Assembly (NCBI GenBank): GCA_949293245.1
Contig: CASFCS010000012.1
Coordinates: 1 to 48,526, forward strand
From: an uncultured bacterium
GTDB taxonomy: Bacteria; Bacillota; Clostridia; Oscillospirales; Oscillospiraceae
DNA length: 48,526 nucleotides
Direction of reading: 5' to 3'
Position numbers and translations under genes: made by a program. Shown piece after piece: positions 23,165 to 31,086 of the stretch. A model generated the notes under the pieces. The model saw only the letters and a program-made list of their open reading frames with translations, did not search any database and was not told where the DNA came from. The number at the start of each line of letters is the position of its first letter. The stretch's first letter is position 1.

Positions 23165-25000
23165 ATGACAAGGACTTTGGAACGCATCCTGTCCCGGGTG
23201 CAGAAGCCGGGGCGCTACACCGGCGGGGAGTACGGCGAGGTGCGCAAGGACCCCGCCCAGGTGGACTTCCGCTTTGCCCTGTGCTTCCCGGACACCTATG
23301 AGATCGGCATGTCCAACTTAGGGCTGCGCATCCTCTACGGGGTCCTCAACGGCATGGAGGGGGTGTGGTGCCAGCGGGCCTTCGCCCCCTGGGGGGACAT
23401 GGAGGCCGAGATGCGCGCCGCCGGGCTGCCCCTCTTCGCTTTGGAGAGCGGGGAGAGCCTGCGGGACTTTGACGTGATCGGCTTCTCCCTGGGCTACGAG
23501 ATGGCCTACACCAACGTGCTCAACATGCTGGACCTGGCGGGCCTCCCCGTCCGGGCCGCGGACCGGGGGGAGGATGCCCCCCTCATCGTGGCGGGGGGCA
23601 CCTGCGCCTACAACCCCGAGCCCCTGGCCCCCTTCATCGACGTGTTCTCCCTGGGGGAGGGGGAGGAGGCCCTGCCCGAGCTGGTGGAGCTCATCCGCCG
23701 CGGCCGGCAGGCGGGGTGGAGCCGGAAGGAGCTGCTCCGGGAGATCGCCGGGCTCAAAGGCTTCTATGTGCCCTCCCTCTATGAGGTGAGCTACCACGGC
23801 GACGGCACTGTGGCGGCCATTGAGCCCCGGGAGGGGGCCCCCTTCCCGGTGACCAAGCGCATCGTGGCCGACCTGGACCACAGCTATTTCCCCGTGGACA
23901 CCATGGTGCCCTCCACCGAGATCGTCCAGGACCGGGCCACGGCGGAGCTCTTCCGGGGGTGCATCCGGGGGTGCCGGTTCTGCCAGGCGGGGTATGTCTA
24001 CCGCCCGGTCCGGGCCAAAAGCGAGGCGGTGGCCGCCCGCCAGGCCCTGGAGAGCTGCCGCCGGTCGGGCTATGAGGAGATGACCCTCTCCAGTCTGTCC
24101 ACCAGCGACTACCGCCCCCTGGTGGACCTGTGCGACCACCTGCTGGAGTACTGCGGCCCCCGGAAGATTAACCTGGGGCTGCCCTCCCTGCGGGCGGACA
24201 ACTTCTCCATGGGGCTCATGCAGCGCCTCCAGTCGGGGCGCAAGAGCGGCCTCACCTTTGCCCCGGAGGCGGGCACCCAGCGCCTGCGGGACGCCATCAA
24301 CAAGAACGTCACCGAGGAGGACCTGCTCAACTCCTGCCGCACCGCCTTCGAGGGGGGCTGGAACGCGGTGAAGCTCTACTTCATGCTGGGCCTGCCCACG
24401 GAGACCGACGAGGACGTGCTGGGCATTGCGGACCTGGCCCGGAAGGTGCTCTACACCTTCAAGAAGTACGGCACCAACAAGGCCCGGGGGGTGCGCATCA
24501 CCGTGTCCACCTCCTGCTTCGTGCCCAAGTGCCACACCCCCTTCCAGTGGGAGGGCCAGGTGGACATGGACGAGTACCGCCGCCGGGTGGAGCTGCTGCG
24601 GGGCGCCATGCGGGAGCGGGCCATCACCTACAACTGGCACGACCCGGAGACCAGCCTGCTGGAGGCGGTCTTTGCCCGGGGGGACCGGCGCCTGGCGGAC
24701 GTGATCGAGCACGCCTGGCGGGCCGGCGCCCGGTTCGACTCCTGGACGGAGTACTTCTCCATGGAGCGCTGGCTGGATGCCTTCCGGGAGGTGGGGCTGG
24801 ACCCCGCCTTCTACGCCGGGCGGCAGCGCAGCCGGGAGGAGATCCTCCCCTGGTCGGTGACCGACGTGGGGGTGCGGCAGGACTACCTGTGGCGGGAGCG
24901 GGAGCAGGCCTACCGGGCCTGCATCACCCCCGACTGCCGCAAACAGTGCACCGGCTGCGGGGCCAATTCCTTCCTGAAGGGGGGCAAGTGCGATGAGTGA
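23165..25000 (+). CDS. B12-binding-domain radical SAM protein (TIGR03960 type)
   Basis: Radical SAM enzyme of 611 residues from the ATG at 23165 (GGAGG five bases upstream). The N-terminal ~200 residues form a B12-binding-like domain without an obvious cobalamin His motif. The 4Fe-4S site is C266, C270 and C273 in FRGCIRGCRFCQAGYVYRP, the family's CX3CX2C form. A C-terminal CX3CX2C (CRKQCTGC) near the end may bind another cluster. It overlaps the next gene by 8 bases; the two are routinely adjacent or fused, often near rng and rplU. The reaction is not established. Confidence 0.9.
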   Translation: MTRTLERILSRVQKPGRYTGGEYGEVRKDPAQVDFRFALCFPDTYEIGMSNLGLRILYGVLNGMEGVWCQRAFAPWGDMEAEMRAAGLPLFALESGESLRDFDVIGFSLGYEMAYTNVLNMLDLAGLPVRAADRGEDAPLIVAGGTCAYNPEPLAPFIDVFSLGEGEEALPELVELIRRGRQAGWSRKELLREIAGLKGFYVPSLYEVSYHGDGTVAAIEPREGAPFPVTKRIVADLDHSYFPVDTMVPSTEIVQDRATAELFRGCIRGCRFCQAGYVYRPVRAKSEAVAARQALESCRRSGYEEMTLSSLSTSDYRPLVDLCDHLLEYCGPRKINLGLPSLRADNFSMGLMQRLQSGRKSGLTFAPEAGTQRLRDAINKNVTEEDLLNSCRTAFEGGWNAVKLYFMLGLPTETDEDVLGIADLARKVLYTFKKYGTNKARGVRITVSTSCFVPKCHTPFQWEGQVDMDEYRRRVELLRGAMRERAITYNWHDPETSLLEAVFARGDRRLADVIEHAWRAGARFDSWTEYFSMERWLDAFREVGLDPAFYAGRQRSREEILPWSVTDVGVRQDYLWREREQAYRACITPDCRKQCTGCGANSFLKGGKCDE

Positions 25001-25661
25001 CCACCGGATTTTCTACCGCAAGGAGGACACCGCCCGGTACATCTCCCACCTGGACACCATGCGCACCTTCCAGCGGGCCCTGGCCCGGGCGGAGCTGGGG
25101 GTGCGCTTCACCCAGGGGTACCACCCCCACGCCGACGTGTCCATCCTGCTGCCCCTGCCCGTGGGCTTCTCCAGCCGGTGCGAGGTGCTGGAGTGCACCC
25201 TGCTGGAGGGGACCGACCTGGAGAGGGTGTCCGAGCGGCTCAACGCCGTCCTCCCCCGGGGACTGTGGGTGGAGGGGTGCGCCCCCCGGGAGAAGGCTCC
25301 CAAGGAGCTGACCTGGGTGGACTACCAGATCACCCTGGAGTATGACGGCGGGACCCCCGCAGACTGGGGGGAGCAGGTGCGCGCCCTCCTGGCTCAGGAG
25401 AGCTGGGTGGTGGAGAAGAAGTCCAAAAAGGCCCGCACCGGCGTGACCACCCTGGACCTCATCCCCCTCATCCGCTCCCTCACCTGGAAAGAGGAGGGGG
25501 ACCGGGTGGTGCTGGAGGGCATTTTCGCCGCCCAGAACCCGGGCCTCAACCCCCAGGTGCTGGTGGACGCCCTGGCCGCCGCCCGGGGGGAGCTGCGGAG
25601 CGACTACGCCCGTTTCCTCCGCCGCTCCCTGCTGGACAGCCGGGGGGAGACCTTCCGATAA
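24993..25661 (+). CDS. TIGR03936 / DUF2344 radical SAM-associated protein
   Basis: Partner of the preceding radical SAM enzyme, 222 residues, with the hallmark YRKEDTARYISHLDTMRTFQRA and FTQGYHPHADVSILLPLPVG segments. Its ATG lies inside the upstream gene, so translation is coupled. In many Firmicutes this gene is followed by RNase G and ribosomal L21. Here a strong terminator ends the operon instead, so that association is lost locally. The function is unassigned; a role tied to tRNA or ribosome maturation has been suggested only by neighbourhood. Confidence 0.9.
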   Translation: MSDHRIFYRKEDTARYISHLDTMRTFQRALARAELGVRFTQGYHPHADVSILLPLPVGFSSRCEVLECTLLEGTDLERVSERLNAVLPRGLWVEGCAPREKAPKELTWVDYQITLEYDGGTPADWGEQVRALLAQESWVVEKKSKKARTGVTTLDLIPLIRSLTWKEEGDRVVLEGIFAAQNPGLNPQVLVDALAAARGELRSDYARFLRRSLLDSRGETFR

Positions 25662-25670
25662 GAAAACGCC

Positions 25671-25714
25671 ACCGCGGCACAGCGCCAATGGCAGCGCTGT
25701 GCCGCGGTCTTTTC
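25671..25714. terminator. Perfect 15-bp terminator hairpin between convergent genes
   Basis: ACCGCGGCACAGCGC at 25671-25685 pairs perfectly with 25694-25708 across an 8-base loop, followed by CTTTTC. AGAAAA precedes it, so it can act on both strands: for the radical SAM operon and for the peptidoglycan-binding gene cluster on the minus strand. Confidence 0.85.
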
Positions 25715-26264
25715 ATTCCTGTTCCTCCCGGGAGGCCCGGCGGGGGACGCTCCCCGGCAGGCGGGTGACATAGAGCTGGTAGAGCCGGGAGAGGCTGTTC
25801 CAGGTGGCCTGGTCCAGCACCCCTGTCTCCGCCAGGCCGCTGGCCCGCTGGAGCCAGCGGGTATCCGCTTCTCCCGCCTCACCTTGAAGGGTGCCGGGCG
25901 CCTGATTGGACAGCCCCTGAAAGATGTGGGACAGGGCAGCGAACATGGTCTGAATGGCAGGCAGGGAGGGGGAGGAGTCCCCCGGCTGGATCTGCGTATC
26001 CCGATGGGGGAAAACTTGTGTGGGGCGGTTGGTGAGCTGATCCCGGCGGACCTGCTGGCTCAGGGCCACGATGGCGTTCCAGGTGCCGGCGTTCACCACC
26101 CCGGTCACCGGGGGATAGAACTCCCGCTGGAAGAGCATCACCGCCTCCAGGGTGGCGGGATTGAACACCCCGTTGGGGATGATGGACGGGAAGAAGGGAT
26201 AGTAGAGGGAGAGGGTGCGCAGCATCTCCTGGAGATGGCGCACGGGCTGGCTGGTGTTGGACAT
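25713..26264 (-). CDS. Peptidoglycan-binding domain protein, probable spore-envelope protein
   Basis: 183-residue protein with two PG_binding_1-like segments: VRHLQEMLRTLSLYYPFFPS with GVFNPATLEAVMLFQREF and TWNAIV (residues about 8-75), and a partial second one ending TGVLDQATWNSLSRLYQLY (about 135-165). I see no signal peptide. The ATG at 26264 follows AGGAGG with 5 bases of spacing; the open frame upstream only shadows the neighbouring gene. It lies 53 bases after the SpoIID-like gene and repeats its PG-binding fold, so both probably act on the spore cortex or coat. No catalytic domain is visible. Confidence 0.8.
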   Translation of the reverse strand: MSNTSQPVRHLQEMLRTLSLYYPFFPSIIPNGVFNPATLEAVMLFQREFYPPVTGVVNAGTWNAIVALSQQVRRDQLTNRPTQVFPHRDTQIQPGDSSPSLPAIQTMFAALSHIFQGLSNQAPGTLQGEAGEADTRWLQRASGLAETGVLDQATWNSLSRLYQLYVTRLPGSVPRRASREEQE

Positions 26265-26317
26265 GGCGGCCTCCTCGCTGATGGGATATCCTCCGCTCCC
26301 GGCGGAGGGCGGCGGCT

Positions 26318-27496
26318 TCACTGGCTGTCCTGGCTGCCCAGGGAGAGGTCCTCCCCGGCGAACTGGTCGGGGGAACCGCCGCCCTCCCCCGAGGGGGGGA
26401 ACAGGTCCCCCCGCTCCAGCACGTCGGCGGAGATGCCGGCGTACTCCCGGTACAGCCGGTCCCAGGTGGCCTGGTTGACGGTGCCCGTGTCGGGCAGGCC
26501 GTACCGGAACTGGAAGGCCCGGACGGCCTGCTGGGTCTTGGGGCCGTAGATGCCGTCCACCGCCAGGAAGGGGATGTAGTTGTCGAACTGGGACAGGACG
26601 CTGAGGTAGTACTGCAGCTGGGACACGGTGTCCCCCCGGTCCCCGGGGGCCAGCACCTGTCCCTGGGGGAACTCCACCCGGTAGAAGGTCTGACCCTTGC
26701 TGACAAGCTCCGAAAGGTCCTCCAACCCCACATACAGGGCAACAAGCTGGTACCAGGTGGCCTTGCCTGCTATGCCGTCCGGCGTGAGGCTGAAGATCCG
26801 CTGAAATGCCTCCACAGCCTGGCGGGTTTTGGGGCCGAAGATGCCGTCCACAGGGGAGACGGCAGGGATGGCGGGGTAGCTGCGTCCCACCCGGTTGAGC
26901 ATGGTCTGAAGTACCACCACGTCCTCCCCCACAGACCCCTCCCGAAGGGGGTAGCCCGGATAGGACTGGCGCACCGGGGCGATGGGTGCGTTGGTCACCA
27001 GTTCGATGTCGTCCCCGTAGTAGTAGCGCAGGATGCCCAGAAAGTCGTACCCCTCCCGGGCGAGGGCCTCGCTGCCCCACTGGGACAGGCCGTCGCAGGT
27101 GACGGTGGTGCCGTTGCAGAACCGGGCGGACAGGGGCTCCACAAAGCCCCGGCGGCGGATGTAGGTGGTGAAGAGCTGGTCCACGATGTTGCTGACGTTC
27201 TCAAAGATGTTCCGGCCGTTGATGAACTTCTGGTCGTTCTGGGTGCTGGAGGTGATCTGGAACGGGTAGCCCCGGCTGGGGTAGTACTCGGTGTACACCC
27301 GGTTCAGGGCGAAGGAGATCTGGGCCAGAATGTTGGCCCGCAGGGCGCTCTCCCCCCAGGTGGGGTAGATCTCGCTGGAGGCCACATTTTTGATATAGTC
27401 GGAGAAGGTGACGGTGACGTTCTCCGCCTGGGCCGAGGCGGGCCCCGTGTGGACGGTGATGTACTCGGGGATATAGGGTGTAATGGAAAGGGGCAT
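26318..27496 (-). CDS. SpoIID-like domain protein with two C-terminal peptidoglycan-binding domains
   Basis: 392 residues, no signal peptide. Residues about 10-165 resemble the SpoIID/LytB fold: VTFSDYIKNVASSEIYPTW, then ALRANILAQISFALNRV, and CDGLSQWGSEALAREGYDFLGILRYYYGDDIEL. SpoIID cleaves glycan strands stripped of stem peptides during engulfment. Two PG_binding_1 repeats follow (VDGIFGPKTRQAVEAFQ and VDGIYGPKTQQAVRAFQ). The very short distance to the upstream gene suggests an operon. A cortex-binding or cortex-remodelling role in spores is inferred; catalytic residues cannot be confirmed by eye. Confidence 0.82.
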   Translation of the reverse strand: MPLSITPYIPEYITVHTGPASAQAENVTVTFSDYIKNVASSEIYPTWGESALRANILAQISFALNRVYTEYYPSRGYPFQITSSTQNDQKFINGRNIFENVSNIVDQLFTTYIRRRGFVEPLSARFCNGTTVTCDGLSQWGSEALAREGYDFLGILRYYYGDDIELVTNAPIAPVRQSYPGYPLREGSVGEDVVVLQTMLNRVGRSYPAIPAVSPVDGIFGPKTRQAVEAFQRIFSLTPDGIAGKATWYQLVALYVGLEDLSELVSKGQTFYRVEFPQGQVLAPGDRGDTVSQLQYYLSVLSQFDNYIPFLAVDGIYGPKTQQAVRAFQFRYGLPDTGTVNQATWDRLYREYAGISADVLERGDLFPPSGEGGGSPDQFAGEDLSLGSQDSQ

Positions 27497-27506
27497 GGCA
27501 CTCCTC

Positions 27507-27896
27507 CTAGAGATTCTGGGGCGTGATGTACACCAGGGAGGCGTCTTCCGTCTGGGAGGCGTTCTCCGCCAGGGGCATCATCATCAGGTCCTGCACGGTC
27601 TCCACACCGGGGAAGATCTGCACCTGCTCCACCGCCAGCATCTGGTACTGGGGGTGCTCGGCCAGAATGTCCACCACGGCAAAGGGCTGGCTGTTTCCCG
27701 GGCTCAGGCTGGCCGACGGGGCGGGGGAAGCGATGGTGATGGGCTCCACCTTGCCGTTGGCGTCGGTCATGCGCAGGGCCAGAAGCTCCAGCTTTTCCCC
27801 CGGATGCCGCCGGATGACGGCCACGGTGGCCGAGACCACGGGGATCTGCCCCCGGGAGGTGTAGGCCCGGAGACGCAGCGTTCCGCTGTCGTGCAT
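27507..27896 (-). CDS. Small beta-sandwich-like protein leading the spore-envelope cluster
   Basis: 129-residue protein, no signal peptide or membrane helix. The pattern GTLRLRAYTSRGQIPVVSATV and VTDANGKVEPITIASP is like carboxypeptidase-regulatory or Cna_B-type beta domains, in which a variable is introduced and then modified. I do not recognise the family. ATG 27896 follows AAAGGAGGGATCAAGC. It is the first gene of the minus-strand cluster, 10 bases before the SpoIID-like gene, suggesting a shared role in the spore envelope. Confidence 0.7.
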   Translation of the reverse strand: MHDSGTLRLRAYTSRGQIPVVSATVAVIRRHPGEKLELLALRMTDANGKVEPITIASPAPSASLSPGNSQPFAVVDILAEHPQYQMLAVEQVQIFPGVETVQDLMMMPLAENASQTEDASLVYITPQNL

Positions 27897-28091
27897 GCTT
27901 GATCCCTCCTTTCTTCGCTACCATATGCGCCCAGGGGTAAAATTACCACCGGCAGATACAGGATATACGCTGTGCGTGCACAATATATGCCCCGGCACCC
28001 CATATAGGAACCACCCAGGGAGGGGAGGGGATGCTTTTTAGGAAAAAGTTGAAAAAATGGCGAAAGAAATCAAATTATACGGGCTGATTCA

Positions 28092-28120
28092 TTGACAATC
28101 TATGTCGCAAAGGTTAGAAT
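28092..28120 (+). promoter_or_regulatory. Sigma-A promoter for rex
   Basis: Perfect TTGACA at 28092-28097, 17-base spacer, TAGAAT at 28115-28120. The best promoter in this window. No clear Rex operator overlaps it. Confidence 0.88.
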
Positions 28121-28130
28121 AGAACAAGCA

Positions 28131-28150
28131 GCCGCCCCTGCGGGGGCGGC
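28131..28150 (+). other. GC-rich leader hairpin near the rex transcription start
   Basis: GCCGCCCC at 28131-28138, loop TGCG, GGGGCGGC at 28143-28150: a perfect 8-bp hairpin just after the expected transcription start, 42 bases before the rex ATG. No T-tract follows, so it is more likely an mRNA 5' stabiliser than a terminator. Confidence 0.55.
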
Positions 28151-28192
28151 GGGCAGATGGACAATATTGACTTTGGGATGTGTGCATGACTC

Positions 28193-28822
28193 ATGAAAAA
28201 AGGCAAGGTTTCCTCCGCGGTGATCCGCCGTCTGCCGCGGTACTACCGCCACCTGGACGAGCTCTACCGCAGCGGCACAGTGCGGATCTCCTCCAGCGCC
28301 CTGGCGGCCTCCATGGGGCTGACCGCCTCGCAGATCCGGCAGGATCTGTCCTGCTTCGGGGAATTTGGCCAGCAGGGCTACGGATATAATGTGGAGAAGC
28401 TCCGGGGAGAGGTGGCCTCTATCCTGGGCATGAATGAAAATCACACCGCCATCATTCTGGGGGCCGGCAACCTTGGCCGTGCCCTCATCGAGAATTTTCC
28501 CTTCCACCTCAACGGCTTTCGGCTGATGGCCGCCTTTGATGTGGAGCCCCGGGTGGTGGGCACCCGGCTGGGGGGCGTACCGGTGTACCATGTGGACACT
28601 CTGGAGAACTACCTGGCCGACCACAGGACCGATGTGGGGGTGCTGACGGTGCCCGGCTCTGTAGCGGCGGCCTCCGCCCAGCGGCTGGTGGACAGCGGCG
28701 TCCAGGGGATCTGGAACTTCACCAACATCGAGCTGCCCATCCACAGCGACCAGGTGATGATTGAGAACGTCCATTTTGCCGACAGTCTGCTCACCCTGAG
28801 TTACCTGATTTCCGAGCCGTAA
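28193..28822 (+). CDS. rex: Redox-sensing transcriptional repressor Rex
   Basis: Repressor that senses the NADH/NAD+ ratio and controls fermentation and anaerobic redox genes. 209 residues: an N-terminal winged helix (residues about 5-80, VSSAVIRRLPRYYRHLDEL and TASQIRQDLSCFGEFGQQGYGY), then a Rossmann domain with the GAGNLG motif (G90, G92, G95). The C-terminal swap helix is present. The ribosome site before the ATG at 28193 is weak (GGGATG). Its stop is 9 bases before the SLH gene, so they are probably co-transcribed. Confidence 0.96.
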   Translation: MKKGKVSSAVIRRLPRYYRHLDELYRSGTVRISSSALAASMGLTASQIRQDLSCFGEFGQQGYGYNVEKLRGEVASILGMNENHTAIILGAGNLGRALIENFPFHLNGFRLMAAFDVEPRVVGTRLGGVPVYHVDTLENYLADHRTDVGVLTVPGSVAAASAQRLVDSGVQGIWNFTNIELPIHSDQVMIENVHFADSLLTLSYLISEP

Positions 28823-28831
28823 AGGAGCGCT

Positions 28832-29911
28832 ATGAGAAAACTGACTGCACTGATCCTGGCCCTGGCCCTCTCCCTGGTGACGGTGGGGGCCATGGCGGCG
28901 GGGGGCAGCGCCACCGACCCCCTCATCTCCCTGAGCTACCTCACGGGGACCTACAAGACCCAGCTGGATACCCAGATCAAGGACCGGGTGGAGACGGGCA
29001 CCAGCCAGACCTACCAGGACGCCCTGAACAAGCTCAACGAGGTGGGCAGCGCCCACCTCTCCGGCGGACAGAGCGGCACCTGGAGCACCTCCTCGGGCTA
29101 TGCCGCCCGCACGGGCAGCCGGGGAGACGCCCTCACCCTCAGCGCCGGCTCCGGCGTGCTGGTGTCCGCCGGTTCCGCCTCCGCCTCCGCCCCTCTGGTG
29201 GACGTGACGGCGGGGACTGTGCTCCCGGCGGGGTCCACCCTGACGGCGGGGCACCGCTACCTCAACGGGGAGGAGAGCCCCGCGGTGGTCACCGTGAAGT
29301 CGGACAGCATCTCCTGGGCCTGGGAGGGCACCTGGTCCCTCTCCCAGAGCGGGGCGGACGCCACCGTCTTTACCGACCTTATCTCCACCCAGTGGTACTA
29401 TACCGGCGTGCGCTGGGCGGTGGACCGGGGTCTCATGGCAGGGATCAGCGGCACGGTGTTCAGCTGCAACACCAGTATGACCCGGGCTATGATGGCCACG
29501 GTGCTCTACCGCTACGAGGGAGAGCCGGACACCGACTATGTGCTGGCCTTTCTGGATGTGCCCTCGGGCCAGTGGTACTCCCTGCCCATCAGCTGGGCGG
29601 CGGACAAGGGCATCGTCAACGGCATCGGCGGCGGCCAGTTTGGCCTGAACAACCAGATCACCCGGGAGCAGATCGCCACCATGCTCTACCGCTACGCCGG
29701 GGAGTACCGGGGGCTGGACGTGTCCGCCCGGGGAGACCTGACCGCCTTCCCTGACGCTGACGACGTGAGCGCTTACGCCCGGGAGGCCCTCTCCTGGGCC
29801 GTGGGGGCGGGCATCATCGGCGGCAGCGACGGCTGGCTCCTGCCCCAGGACAACGCCACCCGGGCCCAGGTGGCCCTGATGCTCCAGCGGTTCGACGCCC
29901 TGGTAAGCTGA
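28832..29911 (+). CDS. Secreted protein with three SLH domains
   Basis: 359-residue exported protein. A signal peptide spans residues 1 to about 23 (MRKLTALILALALSLVTVGAMA, cleavage after AMA). An unrecognised helical/beta region follows to about residue 175. Then three S-layer homology repeats: FTDLISTQWYYTGVRWAVDRGL, FLDVPSGQWYSLPISWAADKGI, and a final one around FPDADDVSAYAREALSWAV; each ends with a TRxxxAxMLxR-like motif. SLH trimers anchor proteins to secondary cell-wall polymer. ATG 28832 follows AAAGGAGCGCT. Its pairing with rex is unusual. Confidence 0.9.
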   Translation: MRKLTALILALALSLVTVGAMAAGGSATDPLISLSYLTGTYKTQLDTQIKDRVETGTSQTYQDALNKLNEVGSAHLSGGQSGTWSTSSGYAARTGSRGDALTLSAGSGVLVSAGSASASAPLVDVTAGTVLPAGSTLTAGHRYLNGEESPAVVTVKSDSISWAWEGTWSLSQSGADATVFTDLISTQWYYTGVRWAVDRGLMAGISGTVFSCNTSMTRAMMATVLYRYEGEPDTDYVLAFLDVPSGQWYSLPISWAADKGIVNGIGGGQFGLNNQITREQIATMLYRYAGEYRGLDVSARGDLTAFPDADDVSAYAREALSWAVGAGIIGGSDGWLLPQDNATRAQVALMLQRFDALVS

Positions 29912-29937
29912 TAGCCTTTCATTCGAAGATCAAATAG

Positions 29938-29978
29938 GATGTCCCTCCCCGGTCGGGGGAGGGACATCTTCTTCTTTT
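29938..29978 (+). terminator. Rho-independent terminator after the SLH gene
   Basis: GATGTCCCTCCCC at 29938-29950 pairs with GGGGAGGGACATC at 29956-29968 (13 bp, 5-base loop), followed by TTCTTCTTTT. Classic form. Confidence 0.92.
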
Positions 29979-29991
29979 CCCTGGAAATGGA

Positions 29992-30018
29992 ATAACCAGC
30001 CCCGTCCCCGCATACCCT
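29992..30018 (+). promoter_or_regulatory. Sigma-E-like promoter for the M23/M50 pair
   Basis: ATA at 29992-29994 (in GAATAAC), 16-base spacer, CATACCCT at 30011-30018, close to the sigma-E pattern ATA-N16-18-CATACAnT. It lies about 65 bases before the ATG at 30088. In Bacillus the spoIVF operon is under sigma-E, which fits. Confidence 0.5.
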
Positions 30019-30087
30019 TGGACCACGGTGGAGCCATGCCGCCCGGCGGCCGCCTCCGCCCATCCAACACAGCGGGGAGCGAGAACC

Positions 30088-31086
30088 ATGGATATTTCTT
30101 ACAGCAGGCCGCCCTCCAGGCAGGGAAAGGCACACAAGGCCAGAGGCGCCGGCCGTAGCCTGGGGCAGAGAGAGCGCCGGCGGCTTCTTCAGCTGGGGAC
30201 CTGCCTGGTCCTCTTTCTGGTGATGTTCTGGGGGCGGGACCTGGTTCCCGGGGGACCGGCGGGGCTGCGGGCGCTGCTGGGGGAGAACACGGACTTTGCC
30301 GCCGCCTTTGAGACCCTGGGCCAGGCTATTACCGGGGACGCCTCCGCCGCCCAGGCCATCCAGGCCATGTGGCAGGGCCAGGTGGAACCGGCGGGAGAGA
30401 GCGGGGGAGATGGGAGCGCCCTGCCCCTCTCCGGGGAGGACCCGGGGGTGGGGGCGCGTTTTGCCGCCTGGGCTGCCAGCCCCGATGACCCGGTCTCCGC
30501 CGCCTTCCATGCCGGCGCCCCGGAGGTCACGGAGACTGTGGTGGAGGAGCAGCAGGCGGACAGCCTCCCCCAGGCCCAGGACACCCGGAGCGCCCAGCGG
30601 GAGGAGGAACTGGAGACCGTACAGCCCCAGGCCGCCACGGAGGACGGTCAGGCCCTGCCCGCCTCGGTGACCCTGCTGGAGTACCCCCTGGGGCTGGAGG
30701 AGACGGCAGTGCCGGTGATGGGAGTGGTCTCCTCACTCTACGGCTACCGGGACCACCCCGCCTCGGGGGATTACACCTTCCACCGGGGGGTGGACCTGGC
30801 GGCGGACAAGGGCACCCCCATTCTGGCCTTTGCCGACGGGGTGGTGGACTGCATCGGGGAGAGCGAGGACTCGGGGCTGTACACCCAGATCCTCCATGAC
30901 AACGGGGTGGTCACCTTCTACGCCCACTGCGACACCCTGCTGGTCCATCAGGGGGACGAGGTGAAGGCGGGGGACACCATCGCCACCGTGGGAGAGACGG
31001 GCAACGCCACCGGCCCCCACCTCCATTTTGCCGTGAAAAAGGACGGTGTCTATCTGGACCCCCTCTATTACCTGGCCCTGTCCTGA
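30088..31086 (+). CDS. Membrane-anchored M23 (LytM) peptidase, SpoIVFA-like by context
   Basis: 332 residues from the ATG at 30088 (GGGGAGCGAGAACC upstream). A basic cytoplasmic N-terminus is followed by one membrane helix at about 38-54, a long low-complexity Glu/Ala/Gln-rich stretch, and a C-terminal LytM domain. The M23 zinc and catalytic residues are all present: H232 and D236 in FHRGVDLA, H280 in YAHCD, H311 and H313 in GPHLHF. It overlaps an M50 protease gene, the arrangement of spoIVFA-spoIVFB, where the LytM protein holds the site-2 protease in check in the outer forespore membrane. SpoIIQ-type function is an alternative. Confidence 0.82.
   Translation: MDISYSRPPSRQGKAHKARGAGRSLGQRERRRLLQLGTCLVLFLVMFWGRDLVPGGPAGLRALLGENTDFAAAFETLGQAITGDASAAQAIQAMWQGQVEPAGESGGDGSALPLSGEDPGVGARFAAWAASPDDPVSAAFHAGAPEVTETVVEEQQADSLPQAQDTRSAQREEELETVQPQAATEDGQALPASVTLLEYPLGLEETAVPVMGVVSSLYGYRDHPASGDYTFHRGVDLAADKGTPILAFADGVVDCIGESEDSGLYTQILHDNGVVTFYAHCDTLLVHQGDEVKAGDTIATVGETGNATGPHLHFAVKKDGVYLDPLYYLALS

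Noticed and set aside
26265-27080. Longer N-terminus for the peptidoglycan-binding gene at 25713
   Set aside because: The open frame runs through the coding region of the SpoIID-like gene in another phase; AGGAGG before ATG 26264 gives a better start.
28060-28130. Rex operator over the rex promoter
   Set aside because: No TTGTGA/TCACAA-type palindrome at usual spacing; only short partial matches.
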